Positions 17,219 to 26,742 of a DNA stretch of 64,000 nucleotides are shown piece after piece; the stretch's first letter is position 1; the number at the start of each line of letters is the position of its first letter. The translations under genes were made by a program, and so were the position numbers. Origin of the DNA: Bacteroidales bacterium UBA3844 (GTDB lineage Bacteria; Bacteroidota; Bacteroidia; Bacteroidales; Paludibacteraceae). The notes beneath the pieces were generated by a model that was given only the letters and a program-made list of their open reading frames with translations, had not been told where the DNA came from and did no database searches. The stretch is from assembly GCA_002392915.1 (NCBI GenBank), contig DGHQ01000047.1, forward strand, positions 17,707-81,706, given 5' to 3'.

Positions 17219-19000
17219 TTAACGTTTTTTCTTCAACACCTTCTTTGAAGACGGCACGAATATGTGAAGTATAGAAATAAACAAGTTATACCACCATTTT
17301 TTCTTCTTCTCATCTTCTTTCTTTTCCTTCTTCTCGAGCTCCGACAACTTTTTGAATACAGCGTCATACTCTGCTTTCAACTTGTCGAGAGCCTTTTCTG
17401 CATCATCGTACTTCTTCTCTCCCTTCTTTAACAATGAAGTCAAACTCTTGTCTGTAGATGCGCCAACTGTTTTTACGACGTTCTTATACAAACCGTTAGC
17501 ATCATCCTTTAGTTTCTTTGCTTCAGACAAATAAGGTTTGATTGTATCTTTCGCTTCAGTTGCATCTTCTGTCACAGATCTCATTTCTGTGATCTTATTC
17601 TTCAACTCAGTGATCTCATCCACCTTCGTCTGCATCTCAGACACAATGCTCTCAACCTCAGCCAATAGTTCCGAACTCTTATCTTCCACTTTTGGTTCTT
17701 CCTTCACCTTCGGCTCTGATTTTTCCTCCTCCTCACGTTGTCTCACAACTGGAGTTTCTTTCTCATAAAACGATGATTTCGTGATGATTTCACGTCTCTC
17801 CTCTTCTGTGATAGGACCAATCTGACCGGCAGGGCTTAACATTTTCGCTCTCTCCACCATCGACGGTGCACCCTTCTCATCCAAGAATGAGATCAGTGCC
17901 TCTCCCGTCTCCAACTCAAGAAGTGCCTCTTCACTCTTGAACTTCGGATTCTCGCGGAATCCGTCTGCCACGCTCTTGATTGTGCGCTGATCCTTAGGAG
18001 TAAACGCGCGAAGAGCATGCTGCACTTTGTTTCCCAACTGAGCCAACACATTCTCTGGAATATCTATAGGCGACTGTGTGATGAAATAGACTCCTACTCC
18101 CTTCGAACGAATCAAACGGACAATCTTTTCAATCTTGTCGAGCACTGCCTTCTGGGTGTCGTTGAAAAGCAGGTGAGCCTCATCAAAGAAAAAAACGAAC
18201 TTTGGTTTATCCGCGTCGCCAACCTCCGGAAGATTTTCATAAAGGGATGTCAACAACCAAAATAGGAATGTGGAATATAGAAGCGGAGAATTTCCAAGTT
18301 TATCTGCCGCCAAGATGTTGATCACACCTTTACCATCCTTCGTTCTGATGAAATCCATCACATTGAAACTCTTTCCGCATAGGAATTTGTCACCACCCTC
18401 CTCTTCAAGTCGAAGAAGAGCACGTTGGATTGCTCCGACGCTGGCTGTAGACACGGCTCCGAGAGTAGCGGAAAGTTCCTGTGCATTATCACTGACATAC
18501 GTCAACATCTTGCGAAGGTCGTCCAACGTCTCCATTGGCTTGTTCTGCTCTCTGCTCACACGGAATGCGATTGTCAACACACCCTCCTGAGTGTCGTTAA
18601 GTTCAAGGATACGAGACAACAACTGTGATCCAAGGTCATTAACTGTCACACGAATAGGATTGCCCTGCTCTTTGAAAACATCAAAAAACTCCACTGGAAA
18701 AGCCTGGAATCCATATTCAATTCCAAACTCAGCCTGACGCTTCTCCATAAACTTGTTGAGTTTTCCCTCTTTTGCCACACCAGACAAATCGCCCTTCATG
18801 TCGGCCATGAAGACAGGCACTCCCATCTGAGAGAATCCTTCAGCCAAGACCTGCAACGAGACAGTCTTACCAGTACCTGTGGCACCTGCAATCAAGCCAT
18901 GACGGTTTCCCATCTTTGGCACAATTCCAATCAATCTGTCGGAAAAAGCAGCGTAAAGCAAATTTGCTTCTGCGTCGTTTGTATTTAAATTAATCAGCAT
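17219..19000 (-). CDS. HerA-like/DUF853 (YjgR-type) ATPase with C-terminal coiled coil
   Basis: 593 residues. The N-terminal two thirds is a HerA/FtsK-superfamily ATPase: Walker A GATGTGKT (about residue 40), FMADMKGDLSG, Walker B KFVFFFDEAH, and ITQSPIDIPENVL. This matches the DUF853/YjgR family, whose role is not established. From about residue 420 there is a charged coiled-coil region and a short hydrophobic segment near the C-terminus (WWYNLFISILHIFVPSS), so the protein may associate with the membrane. It has its own promoter in a divergent region shared with the HhH gene. Confidence 0.88.
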   Translation of the reverse strand: MLINLNTNDAEANLLYAAFSDRLIGIVPKMGNRHGLIAGATGTGKTVSLQVLAEGFSQMGVPVFMADMKGDLSGVAKEGKLNKFMEKRQAEFGIEYGFQAFPVEFFDVFKEQGNPIRVTVNDLGSQLLSRILELNDTQEGVLTIAFRVSREQNKPMETLDDLRKMLTYVSDNAQELSATLGAVSTASVGAIQRALLRLEEEGGDKFLCGKSFNVMDFIRTKDGKGVINILAADKLGNSPLLYSTFLFWLLTSLYENLPEVGDADKPKFVFFFDEAHLLFNDTQKAVLDKIEKIVRLIRSKGVGVYFITQSPIDIPENVLAQLGNKVQHALRAFTPKDQRTIKSVADGFRENPKFKSEEALLELETGEALISFLDEKGAPSMVERAKMLSPAGQIGPITEEERREIITKSSFYEKETPVVRQREEEEKSEPKVKEEPKVEDKSSELLAEVESIVSEMQTKVDEITELKNKITEMRSVTEDATEAKDTIKPYLSEAKKLKDDANGLYKNVVKTVGASTDKSLTSLLKKGEKKYDDAEKALDKLKAEYDAVFKKLSELEKKEKKEDEKKKKWWYNLFISILHIFVPSSKKVLKKKR

Positions 19001-19029
19001 AATCAGATTTTTCTTTCACTATTTTTGCA

Positions 19030-19037
19030 CAAAAATA
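19030..19037 (-). promoter_or_regulatory. -7 promoter element for the HerA-like gene
   Basis: Minus-strand TATTTTTG lies 30 bp before the ATG at 19000. It stands back to back with a plus-strand element at 19060-19067. Confidence 0.5.
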
Positions 19038-19059
19038 GTCAAATTTGACCAAAACATAT

Positions 19060-19067
19060 TATTTTTG
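19060..19067 (+). promoter_or_regulatory. -7 promoter element for the HhH protein gene
   Basis: Plus-strand TATTTTTG lies 31 bp before the ATG at 19098. Confidence 0.5.
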
Positions 19068-19097
19068 ACGAAAATATGAATTTTTATAAGGATTAGA

Positions 19098-19916
19098 ATG
19101 GATACAAAAGAAGAATTCGACGATGAACATTTGTTCAAAAAAATCGAGCAACACAATCGTAATGTGAATGTCGCGGTCAGTTTGACAATCGTGGCGACAA
19201 TGCTTATTGGTGTAATGGCGATGCGGAATTACCTGATGACTGCGAATGCTAAGGAGGCAAAATCTGAATTTGAATTGAAGTATGAGGAAGACGTGAGGCG
19301 TTTCAAACAGGAGATTGCAGAGGCAAGTGAGACTTCCCATCTACGTTATTCTAAGTGGGTTAGAGACTCTTCCAATAGTGATTCCAGCTATCTCCGCTCA
19401 TCTAAAGAATCACATTTCAATAAATTAGATTATAAAAAAGAGTCTAAGAAGACGGAATATACTTCCGGCCATTTCAAAGATGCGACGAAACAGAATTTCA
19501 GACAAGATCGTTATGCCGGGCTGCAAGTCGACATCAACACTGCCGACACAGCCGAGCTGCGTAAGCTGCCAGGCATCGGTGAGAAACGGGCTATGAATAT
19601 TGTGAAATACCGCACCTCACTTGGCGGATTCTACACTGTGGAACAGCTGGCAGAAGTGTATAGCATAGATGCGGAACTAGTGGAACGGCTGAAAAAATAT
19701 ATAGTATGCAATGGCAATTCCGTCGCCAAAATCGACATCAACAATACTATTCCATACCAACTTTGGCATCCCTATCTTAAAGGTGAACTTTTGAAAACGA
19801 TCAAGCAGAGAATCAAAAATGGGAAGCGGTACAAATCGTTTGACGAGATAAAAGCAGAAATCGGATACGATGAGAACCTGAATGGCAGAGCGGAAAAGTA
19901 TTTGGAGTTCAAATGA
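19098..19916 (+). CDS. Membrane-anchored helix-hairpin-helix (ComEA-like) protein
   Basis: 272 residues. One N-terminal transmembrane segment (VAVSLTIVATMLIGVMAM, about 25-42) is followed by a polar, Ser/Lys-rich linker. A ComEA-type HhH domain at about 148-205 (DINTADTAELRKLPGIGEKR, GFYTVEQLAEVYSID) and a second, weaker helical repeat to the end follow. HhH domains bind DNA without sequence specificity; ComEA proteins capture DNA during uptake. Together with dprA at 59.7 kb this hints at transformation machinery, but many Bacteroidota carry such proteins without proven competence. It ends at a bidirectional terminator. Confidence 0.8.
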   Translation: MDTKEEFDDEHLFKKIEQHNRNVNVAVSLTIVATMLIGVMAMRNYLMTANAKEAKSEFELKYEEDVRRFKQEIAEASETSHLRYSKWVRDSSNSDSSYLRSSKESHFNKLDYKKESKKTEYTSGHFKDATKQNFRQDRYAGLQVDINTADTAELRKLPGIGEKRAMNIVKYRTSLGGFYTVEQLAEVYSIDAELVERLKKYIVCNGNSVAKIDINNTIPYQLWHPYLKGELLKTIKQRIKNGKRYKSFDEIKAEIGYDENLNGRAEKYLEFK

Positions 19917-19938
19917 ATCCTTTTTTTCATTAAAAATC

Positions 19939-19973
19939 AAAAAGGATTCCTCGAAAATAGAAGAATCCTTTTT
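19939..19973. terminator. Bidirectional terminator between convergent genes
   Basis: AAAAAGGATTC (19939-19949) pairs with GAATCCTTTTT (19963-19973). It lies between the HhH gene (plus) and the CotH-like gene (minus). Confidence 0.85.
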
Positions 19974-20015
19974 GTTATAAATCAAATACAAAAAATGTAT
20001 AAAGTATTTCGGCAC

Positions 20016-21413
20016 TTACTTTCTAAAATATACACATCGACCATTCATTATATAAACCTGTCCAGGCTGAGGATTATAAACTCTTCTTCCAAAGATATCA
20101 TAGATAATTCCGTCTGAAATTTCAGATGGAATATTCCGCACACCAGAATAATTGCCATAATATCCATCTAAGAATGCCATACGAATATCTATAAACTGAT
20201 GTATAAATTCTTTCTCCTCTTCAAAATTGAGTTCTATGTCATCTGTTCCATTCCATCTTGCATACTCTCGCTTTGCAGCACCAGTTTCTTCAAATAATTT
20301 AAAATATTCATCAAAACGAGATTTTATACTATCGTTGGCAAGCAGCGTTTTTCGCAACTTAAAATAAAGATTAGCCACATTATTCAAAAATGTACTATCC
20401 ACATCATTTATCTGTGTAATAATGTGATTTTCAAACCATAGTTTATCATAAGAATCTTCATACTCCCATGATCTCCAATCCCTTCCAAATGAGGAATCCA
20501 TATCCCATGGAGCAAAAGACATCTTCTTATTTTCCGTGATGTCATAAATATAGAAGAACTGATTTTTTCCTCTATTGTCAATAGCACTGATTGTATTTAT
20601 AAAAATATGCAGATTCATCAACATAGGCACATCAAAATGCTCCGCATACTCGGCAGCATACACATCTTCGGATGAATTTACAACAAAATCCTCTTTCTCG
20701 ATAATAGGTTCCCATTCCGTCTTTCCATTATCTTTCACATCAGGATATACAGACTCAAATCCCTGATATTCGGAACTATCATTAGAATACGCTTCTGATT
20801 CATCACCAAAACATGTGCCATTCCAACTAAAGCCCTTATATAATACACCTCTCACCACATCATCCTTTACTTTCTTTAGTTTCAACTGCTTTCGATCCAA
20901 CTTTTCATTTAAACAATAAATACCATTATACTCATCGTTCAAATAAAGTTCCACAAACTTTCCTGATATTCCGGTCCGTACTTTTGGTTCACTTTCATAG
21001 TAATACGGTTTCACATCCATGGCATTCCAAATATCAAATGCGACGCGATTACGCATTCTTGCTTTATCCACAGCCATTGCGTCAAGGATCCAACTATTGT
21101 CGTTACGCATTCCCAACAAACGTGCAGACAGTTTTAATCCAGACTCATCAACAAGCTTGACTGCATAATTCTTCTTTTCATATTGTTGAGAAGTACCACC
21201 TCGAAACTTTGCAAACATGTTAAAAGTGTCAGGAGCCAAAGAATCAGGATCACAAACAATAATTTTCCCTTCTGTATATTCATCATAGAACTCTCCATAG
21301 ATTTTTACTACAGGCATAACACGTTGTGCTGACGTTTCATTCGCCAACAACAATACCCATAGCATAATTACTATGTATGTTAAGACTCTATGCATATCTA
21401 TGTTTTTATTCAT
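20016..21413 (-). CDS. Secreted CotH-kinase-like protein
   Basis: 465 residues from the ATG at 21413, which precedes a signal peptide (HRVLTYIVIMLWVLLLANET, cleaved near SAQ); upstream ATGs at 21419, 21422 and 21449 are possible. The body matches the CotH family: RGGTSQQYEKKNYAVKL, DNSWILDAMAVDKARMRNR, FVELYLNDEYNGIYCLNEKLDR, and FAPWDMDSSFGRDW with the conserved DxD-type acidic residues. CotH proteins have an atypical kinase fold. A C-terminal segment (IYDIFGRRVYNPQPGQVYIM) resembles T9SS-type sorting tails. It is preceded closely by the Sel1-repeat gene, so the two may be co-transcribed. Confidence 0.82.
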   Translation of the reverse strand: MNKNIDMHRVLTYIVIMLWVLLLANETSAQRVMPVVKIYGEFYDEYTEGKIIVCDPDSLAPDTFNMFAKFRGGTSQQYEKKNYAVKLVDESGLKLSARLLGMRNDNSWILDAMAVDKARMRNRVAFDIWNAMDVKPYYYESEPKVRTGISGKFVELYLNDEYNGIYCLNEKLDRKQLKLKKVKDDVVRGVLYKGFSWNGTCFGDESEAYSNDSSEYQGFESVYPDVKDNGKTEWEPIIEKEDFVVNSSEDVYAAEYAEHFDVPMLMNLHIFINTISAIDNRGKNQFFYIYDITENKKMSFAPWDMDSSFGRDWRSWEYEDSYDKLWFENHIITQINDVDSTFLNNVANLYFKLRKTLLANDSIKSRFDEYFKLFEETGAAKREYARWNGTDDIELNFEEEKEFIHQFIDIRMAFLDGYYGNYSGVRNIPSEISDGIIYDIFGRRVYNPQPGQVYIMNGRCVYFRK

Positions 21414-21424
21414 AAGCATCATTT

Positions 21425-23083
21425 TCAAGTTTTCTCCACCATCGAACATTTATCTTTCATCGCCTTGCAAAAAGGAGATTCAGACACTTTCACATAATCA
21501 GGATATAACGATATGAGTTCATCCCAGACATCAGCTATTTCAGCCTCCCTTCCTAGATTCATAAGCAGTTCTCCCTTATAATCAAGGATTTCAGAATCAT
21601 TGTCGGAAAGAATCAATGCGTCATCAAGAATCTCTATCGCAGATTCAAAGTTCTCACCGAACGATTTGTCGGAATATATATGGGCTAAATCAAACATTAG
21701 ACCTGCCCTATCCTCAAGTTCACCGCTATCCTTATCCAAGAACTCCATCACCACCTGTTTGGCCTCTTTTTTGGTATAGACGCCTCTGCACTCTCCCGAC
21801 AGAGTCATACGCACAAGACGTAGTTTAGCCTCCTCATCTCCAAGTTCAGCAGCCTTTTTGAACGACTCCAACATAATCTTCTTGTCTGCCCACTCATATT
21901 TGTCAACACACTCGTAAAGGAAATCACCTAAGTCAAAAAGATAGCCAGGATAATTCGCGTCTTCCTTTATATTATCAAGAAGAGTGACACCTTTCTTCAG
22001 CTGATATGTCTGATACATATCCTTGTTCAATCCATATTGTCCTTCACGATAAGCCTCAGAAAGCCATATCATAGCTTCCGGACATTTCATATTAGCGGCA
22101 CGCATAAGGTGGACGAGGGCCTTGTCGTCGTCTTTCTCCACTTCCGAATAGTAGCCAAACAAACGCCAGTAGGCAAGCATTTTCAACTGTTCGTCCACTC
22201 CCTCCGTCTCCAACAGGAATTGAGCCACATCCAGGAATATCTTCCTGCATTGTTCGTCTCTCATAAAAGGGCAATGAATGATAATCTGCATTGCCACCCT
22301 TCCGTCGACGGGAGCCAAAGGCAGAACAGCCTCGACAACCTCCCTGTTGAGAGATTTCAATTCAAGGAATGCCTCCGCACATGCACCTGCATTATCATAA
22401 AATTCGTGGATTGGAGCCGCTAGAATCACCTTCTGAAAATAATCGTCAGCATCCTGATCATCTTGTTTCACACCCAATCCGCGTTTACAGCATTGAGCCA
22501 TATACAAATAGCACTTGAATGAATCGATCGACGGTTCATCCTCCACCTTACGGAGAAGTTCAAATGCAAAGTTGAGACGGGATTTTTTGCCAGACGACTT
22601 ATATTCATCCAGAATGAACGCCGCATAACGAATACAAGCAGATGGATTACCAGTCAGAGCAAGCTGTTTGAGCATTCTGACGGCATCCTTACGCACATTC
22701 TCATCCAATGATTTCAACGCCACCTCAACCGAGTAGAGAGTGGCCTCAACATTCCCGTTAGCAATAGCCTTATTGTAGAAATCCGCCGCGCTTTTCTTGT
22801 CGTCAGCCACAGTCTCGTTCAACCGTCCAAGGATGAATTGACAAAAAGCCTGCACAGGATTCGCTTCGCTCTTCTTATCCTGTTTTACAAATCCGACAGC
22901 GGGCACTTTGTCTGACTGCTGAGCATATTTCATACAGATGCTTACAATTTCCTGGTATTTACCAAGAGCAATCATCTGAGGCAGTTTCTCAAAAATATCC
23001 GCATCTGTTACTGCGTCCGCGATTGGCTGAATACGCACCAACCCTGCGATTTCAGAACTCCATGTTCTTTCTTCACTTTTCAT
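21425..23083 (-). CDS. Sel1/TPR-like repeat protein
   Basis: 552 residues, no signal peptide. The sequence consists of helical tandem repeats of Sel1/TPR type, for example AADFYNKAIANGNVEATLYS, YMAQCCKRGLGVKQDDQDAD, LMRAANMKCPEAMIWLSEAY and FKKAAELGDEEAKLRLVRM. Such repeats form solenoid scaffolds for protein-protein contacts. It lies between a lipoprotein gene and the CotH-like gene on the same strand, with gaps of 30 bp and about 11 bp, suggesting one transcription unit. Specific role unknown. Confidence 0.82.
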   Translation of the reverse strand: MKSEERTWSSEIAGLVRIQPIADAVTDADIFEKLPQMIALGKYQEIVSICMKYAQQSDKVPAVGFVKQDKKSEANPVQAFCQFILGRLNETVADDKKSAADFYNKAIANGNVEATLYSVEVALKSLDENVRKDAVRMLKQLALTGNPSACIRYAAFILDEYKSSGKKSRLNFAFELLRKVEDEPSIDSFKCYLYMAQCCKRGLGVKQDDQDADDYFQKVILAAPIHEFYDNAGACAEAFLELKSLNREVVEAVLPLAPVDGRVAMQIIIHCPFMRDEQCRKIFLDVAQFLLETEGVDEQLKMLAYWRLFGYYSEVEKDDDKALVHLMRAANMKCPEAMIWLSEAYREGQYGLNKDMYQTYQLKKGVTLLDNIKEDANYPGYLFDLGDFLYECVDKYEWADKKIMLESFKKAAELGDEEAKLRLVRMTLSGECRGVYTKKEAKQVVMEFLDKDSGELEDRAGLMFDLAHIYSDKSFGENFESAIEILDDALILSDNDSEILDYKGELLMNLGREAEIADVWDELISLYPDYVKVSESPFCKAMKDKCSMVEKT

Positions 23084-23113
23084 AATTATACAAAAAATAA
23101 TAAGGCGGCATCA

Positions 23114-24418
23114 TTACCGTCTCTCCTCCTCATCTTTTTCTTTTATTTGCGACGGTGAGATAACTCGCCAATGTTCCGCACGGAAACGCATTCTATAGAT
23201 AGATATACCCATGCGCAAATTCTCCAGACCATAATAGTTTTTATCTACAGCATTGTCTATAAATCCTGGATCATTTTCAACTATAGTCTTAACTATCTTA
23301 TCTATTTCACAACCTGGATATATAGGAAAGACCACATCCATAATCTTTGCCACTATCATACGTCGCTCCTCAAGCGTGAAATTATCCAGCAATACCTGAG
23401 GAAATCGCTCCATACGATCATAATAAACATCATGTCCGAAACATCCAGCGACATACTGCTGTATTATACTTCTGAATCTTGGAGTCTTCAACCTTTCATT
23501 TTGAGAGATATATTCAAGCAAACCATCTCTTATGTAGATAGATCCATCTGCATTTCTCTCAGCAAAAAGGGATTCAATACGAGCCTCACCACTTCTGGTT
23601 CTGACCAACACAAGCGAATCTATTATAGGTTCATGCTCCATGTGGAAATCGACAAACATCGCCTGCAAAACCGGCATACAATTTGTCACCAGCCAAGTCA
23701 GACTCTCTCTACTTTCATAAAGGACATAATTGTTAATGTGGTAAATCATTTCCAGATTCTCCTTACGGCTGACTTTCAAGCTCAATTCATCGCTCCACTT
23801 TTTTACCCTTTCTCCGCCAAACTTAGGCATCACAGCAATCTCCTCTGCCTTCTTGATTTCTGGATATTTCTCCGCATAATCAATTACTTCTGGAAGGAAA
23901 AAAGCTGGATATAACAATCCGACACGTGGATCAAAAATGACATCCCAAATAAAACGTCGACGTGACTCTGAAAGGTCTATGTTAAAATCATATTCGGGTT
24001 CTGGCTTGTACAATCCTGGAATCATGTACAACATCATTCTATTCTCATACAAAGAGAAATGACACGGTGCGGTGACATCCACTCCATGTGTCTTTTTTGC
24101 CATCTTGCGAAAATTTTTTGGGTTTAGCTTCAGTCCTCTGTCTTGCATTTCTTTGGCTAAAACATCCCCCAACGCGAGCATATCCGCTTTAGTGAAACGA
24201 TATTTCACAGAATCTTCATACACTGCCTCGCAATAACATCCGTGAGCGACCTGCTGCAAAAGTATATTTTCAATGTTGACTTCGACCAAGTCTGAATTGT
24301 TTCCTTCGTTAAGTTCAGCCACACCCACTGTTTCGGGTGCTTTTTTCGCACACGAAATAACTGCTAAAAGCAGGATGAAATGTATTAAAACCCTAACTAA
24401 ATTTTTCACTCTTTTCAA
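23114..24418 (-). CDS. Lipoprotein of unknown function
   Basis: 434 residues. An N-terminal signal with a lipobox is visible (FILLLAVISCAKK, lipid Cys at about residue 23), so the protein is anchored in the envelope. The remainder is largely helical with no motif I recognise. It is followed after 30 bp by the Sel1-repeat gene. A minus-strand TATTTTTG sits at 24436-24429, only 11 bp before the ATG, so the transcript would be nearly leaderless from that element. Confidence 0.75.
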   Translation of the reverse strand: MKRVKNLVRVLIHFILLLAVISCAKKAPETVGVAELNEGNNSDLVEVNIENILLQQVAHGCYCEAVYEDSVKYRFTKADMLALGDVLAKEMQDRGLKLNPKNFRKMAKKTHGVDVTAPCHFSLYENRMMLYMIPGLYKPEPEYDFNIDLSESRRRFIWDVIFDPRVGLLYPAFFLPEVIDYAEKYPEIKKAEEIAVMPKFGGERVKKWSDELSLKVSRKENLEMIYHINNYVLYESRESLTWLVTNCMPVLQAMFVDFHMEHEPIIDSLVLVRTRSGEARIESLFAERNADGSIYIRDGLLEYISQNERLKTPRFRSIIQQYVAGCFGHDVYYDRMERFPQVLLDNFTLEERRMIVAKIMDVVFPIYPGCEIDKIVKTIVENDPGFIDNAVDKNYYGLENLRMGISIYRMRFRAEHWRVISPSQIKEKDEEERR

Positions 24419-24428
24419 CTTAACATTA

Positions 24429-24436
24429 CAAAAATA
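24429..24436 (-). promoter_or_regulatory. -7 promoter element for the lipoprotein gene at 24418
   Basis: TATTTTTG on the minus strand, 11 bp before the ATG. Confidence 0.4.
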
Positions 24437-24496
24437 ATGTTTATTCCACTAAATTAAGAATTAAAAACGTATCTTTACAGCATAAAAACGTATATT

Positions 24497-24805
24497 ATGG
24501 AATTTATTAACAGAAACACAATAGAATGTAAGAAAGATGACAAAGGGAATATCGTGGCTCGCTATTTTCCACAAGGGGTATGCAGCAGAATGATGGACAT
24601 TGTCATTGACGAAAACACTCACGAGATAAAAGAGGCCAAAATCATCGGAGGTTGCCCAGGCAACGCCGCTGGAATCAGTCGTTTGGTGGTTGGACTAAAG
24701 GCGGAATTTGTAATTGAAAGGTTTGCTGGCACAACTTGTGGACCAAAGCCAACATCATGTCCTGATCAGTTCGCTACAGCTCTTAAATTGATGATCAATA
24801 AATAA
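24497..24805 (+). CDS. TSCPD domain protein (TIGR03905 family)
   Basis: 102 residues. The hallmark PTSCPDQ motif occurs near the C-terminus, with further cysteines in FPQGVCSRMM, IIGGCPGNAAG and GTTCGPKP. The same domain occurs at the C-terminus of vitamin B12-dependent ribonucleotide reductases. The stand-alone protein is conserved in Bacteroidota and Firmicutes; the cysteines suggest metal or redox function, but the role is unknown. It is followed by a strong terminator, so it appears monocistronic. Confidence 0.9.
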   Translation: MEFINRNTIECKKDDKGNIVARYFPQGVCSRMMDIVIDENTHEIKEAKIIGGCPGNAAGISRLVVGLKAEFVIERFAGTTCGPKPTSCPDQFATALKLMINK

Positions 24806-25154
24806 AAGGTCGAGTCCTAGTCTACAACTAATTTACGAGGATTGTTATTTACCCATAACAATCCTCATTTTTTATTATAACCGCATAATCACTTCCATCC
24901 TTCTCCTTATTTCACTCGCAAAATCCTCATTAATGGCGATTGACCCCCATCCTCCTTTTTTAGAATTTTGCACCGTCTTAAACAAAAGCAAAATATGAGT
25001 CCAACAAATAAATATTTTTTTCAAAATTTGAATTGTCAGGAACTTAGAAATAAGTTCCTCTTTTTTTTGAACATTTTGGACTATCGTTCGTTTTTGAGAG
25101 ATCACTGTCATATTGATTAACAAGATGTCGAACTATATATAAAAGCATAAAAAA
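24806..25154. other. Intergenic region
   Basis: About 350 bp, very AT-rich after the terminator at 24837-24866. A minus-strand ORF of 82 codons (24875-25123) crosses it but lacks any recognisable family and has poor coding character. I see nothing else that can be supported. Confidence 0.5.
24837..24866 (+). terminator. Terminator after the TSCPD gene
   Basis: GAGGATTGTTAT (24837-24848) pairs with ATAACAATCCTC (24855-24866) and is followed by ATTTTTTATT. The stem shares the GAGGATTGTTA end found in the dispersed intergenic element. Confidence 0.9.
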
Positions 25155-25724
25155 ATGAATAAAACATTAAAAATCGCACTTTTAGCAATTGCCTATCTTG
25201 CAATTTTCATACTAGGAGGCACAAGCGGATTAATACATCCAATGTGCTATGCCTACGTAGGTGCTTTGCTACCATTGTTGTTTGCACTCGTATATTTGCC
25301 TACCACATGCACAATACAAAATTTCGGTGCGGCGACAGTGCTCAACGGATTTTTACTCATATTATTGGGGGCTGCGGGAGAAGCAGACATTTCACTTGTT
25401 GTCGGACTTATCCTTTTGAGTGCCGCTGCTGAAATAATAAGATTCTTTTGCGGATACTCAGAAATCAAAGGTATCCGTTTTAGCTTCATACCATTTGCAT
25501 TGTCGTTTTTTGCATATACAGCACATTGGTGGACAGACACAGAAGGTTCACTCGCTGCCGCAGTAGCAGAGATGCCCGCCGGCTACGACGCCATGATGAA
25601 GCCAGTCATCGACAATACACCAGCTCTAATCGCAGTGATAGTGCTGACCATTCCCGTCGCCATTATCGGTATGCGAATTGCAGAAAGATTAATGAAAAAC
25701 CAGATTGAAAAACTACATCGATGA
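25155..25724 (+). CDS. MptD-family ECF transporter S component
   Basis: 189 residues with five or six hydrophobic segments (LKIALLAIAYLAIFILGGTS; AYVGALLPLLFALVYLP; AATVLNGFLLILLGAAG; FAYTAHWW; ALIAVIVLTIPVAIIGM). It resembles the MptD-type (Trep_Strep) putative S components, the substrate-binding membrane subunits of energy-coupling-factor importers. No ECF T component or ECF-type ATPases are adjacent. Instead it starts a tight cluster with a ketopantoate-reductase-like gene (4-bp overlap) and two exporter-fold ABC proteins. Substrate unknown. Confidence 0.78.
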   Translation: MNKTLKIALLAIAYLAIFILGGTSGLIHPMCYAYVGALLPLLFALVYLPTTCTIQNFGAATVLNGFLLILLGAAGEADISLVVGLILLSAAAEIIRFFCGYSEIKGIRFSFIPFALSFFAYTAHWWTDTEGSLAAAVAEMPAGYDAMMKPVIDNTPALIAVIVLTIPVAIIGMRIAERLMKNQIEKLHR

Positions 25725-26680
25725 AAATTATTGTTTTCGGATCAGGTGCGTTAGGCTCTCTAATGATACACTTTCTGTGCAAAGCAGGCAATGATGTAAC
25801 AGTGGTGGCACGGAGTACCGCTGATGAGCTTCGTCGTAACGGTTTGATTGTCAAACATTATCTACAACGAAAGACTAGCATCGACCATCCTACGATTTTA
25901 GAGAGTGTCCCTACAGACGAACATTTTGACATCGCTTTTTCAGTGATGCAGGGGCAACAGCAAAAAGAGTTGCTAGAGACATTCAAAAAATTGGACACAA
26001 ATATCTTAGTGCTTGTCGGCAATAATTTAGAAGCTGATTTCTGTCAAAACAGCATATTAGAAGAACAACCAGATTTACATCTTCTTTTCGGATTTCAAAA
26101 TTCTGCCGGACATCGTGAAGGAGCAAAAGCTATTGCGGCACGACTTCCCGTCACCAAACTATTTGTTGGCGGATTACACAATGCGGCATCCGAAACAGAC
26201 CTTGTGGCTATACAAAAAGCCTTTAATCCAAAGGATGTCAAAATAACACCAGTTGACAACATGTATGCCTACTACCTCTGCCACGTTGCAGAAGTCATGC
26301 CGTATGGATATATGTGTTACAAAGTCGACGGCAATCTTAAAAAGCTCCAACGTCGCGATATAAAGACTATTATGCAGGCCACCAAGGAGTGTTTCGCATA
26401 TTTGAAAAGCACCGGAATAGAAGTAATGCCCAAAGGCGAGGATAAATTTTATAACGGTGGAATAAAGACATACGCAATGTTTCTCTTATACAGAATTATT
26501 TCTAAAACCATCCTTGGGCAACTGATGGTTGCCGACCATTGCAAAAACGGAATCAAAGAGATGATTTACATCCACAAAAAATTTGAAGAATGGAGACTTC
26601 AACACAAAAGCATTCCAATGCCAACATGGGACAAGATAAGCCAGTATATGCCTACGGACATTGACGACATACATTGTTGA
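25721..26680 (+). CDS. Ketopantoate reductase-like NAD(P)-dependent oxidoreductase
   Basis: 319 residues. The N-terminal Rossmann motif is KIIVFGSGALGSLMIHFL and the domain pattern follows PanE/ApbA, including DIAFSVMQGQQ and a C-terminal helical domain with VADHCKNGIKEM. The family reduces 2-keto acids such as ketopantoate with NADPH. The C-terminal substrate motif is diverged from true PanE, so this may act on another keto compound. The ATG overlaps the stop of the S-component gene by 4 bp, and two ABC transporter genes follow, suggesting a role coupled to the transported molecule. Confidence 0.78.
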   Translation: MKIIVFGSGALGSLMIHFLCKAGNDVTVVARSTADELRRNGLIVKHYLQRKTSIDHPTILESVPTDEHFDIAFSVMQGQQQKELLETFKKLDTNILVLVGNNLEADFCQNSILEEQPDLHLLFGFQNSAGHREGAKAIAARLPVTKLFVGGLHNAASETDLVAIQKAFNPKDVKITPVDNMYAYYLCHVAEVMPYGYMCYKVDGNLKKLQRRDIKTIMQATKECFAYLKSTGIEVMPKGEDKFYNGGIKTYAMFLLYRIISKTILGQLMVADHCKNGIKEMIYIHKKFEEWRLQHKSIPMPTWDKISQYMPTDIDDIHC

Positions 26681-26742
26681 ATGTCTGCAAGTTGAATGAA
26701 AGAAAAACAAATAATTGAAGGAATTAAACTTACCAAAAAACA

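Noticed and set aside
19098..19916. Calling the HhH protein a true ComEA competence receptor
   Set aside because: Only the HhH domain supports it; no ComEC or pilus genes are in the window, so a general membrane-anchored HhH label is safer.
24875..25123. 82-codon minus-strand ORF in an intergenic gap
   Set aside because: Lys/Ile-rich translation of AT-rich DNA, no recognisable family and no promoter element seen; not strong enough to call a gene.
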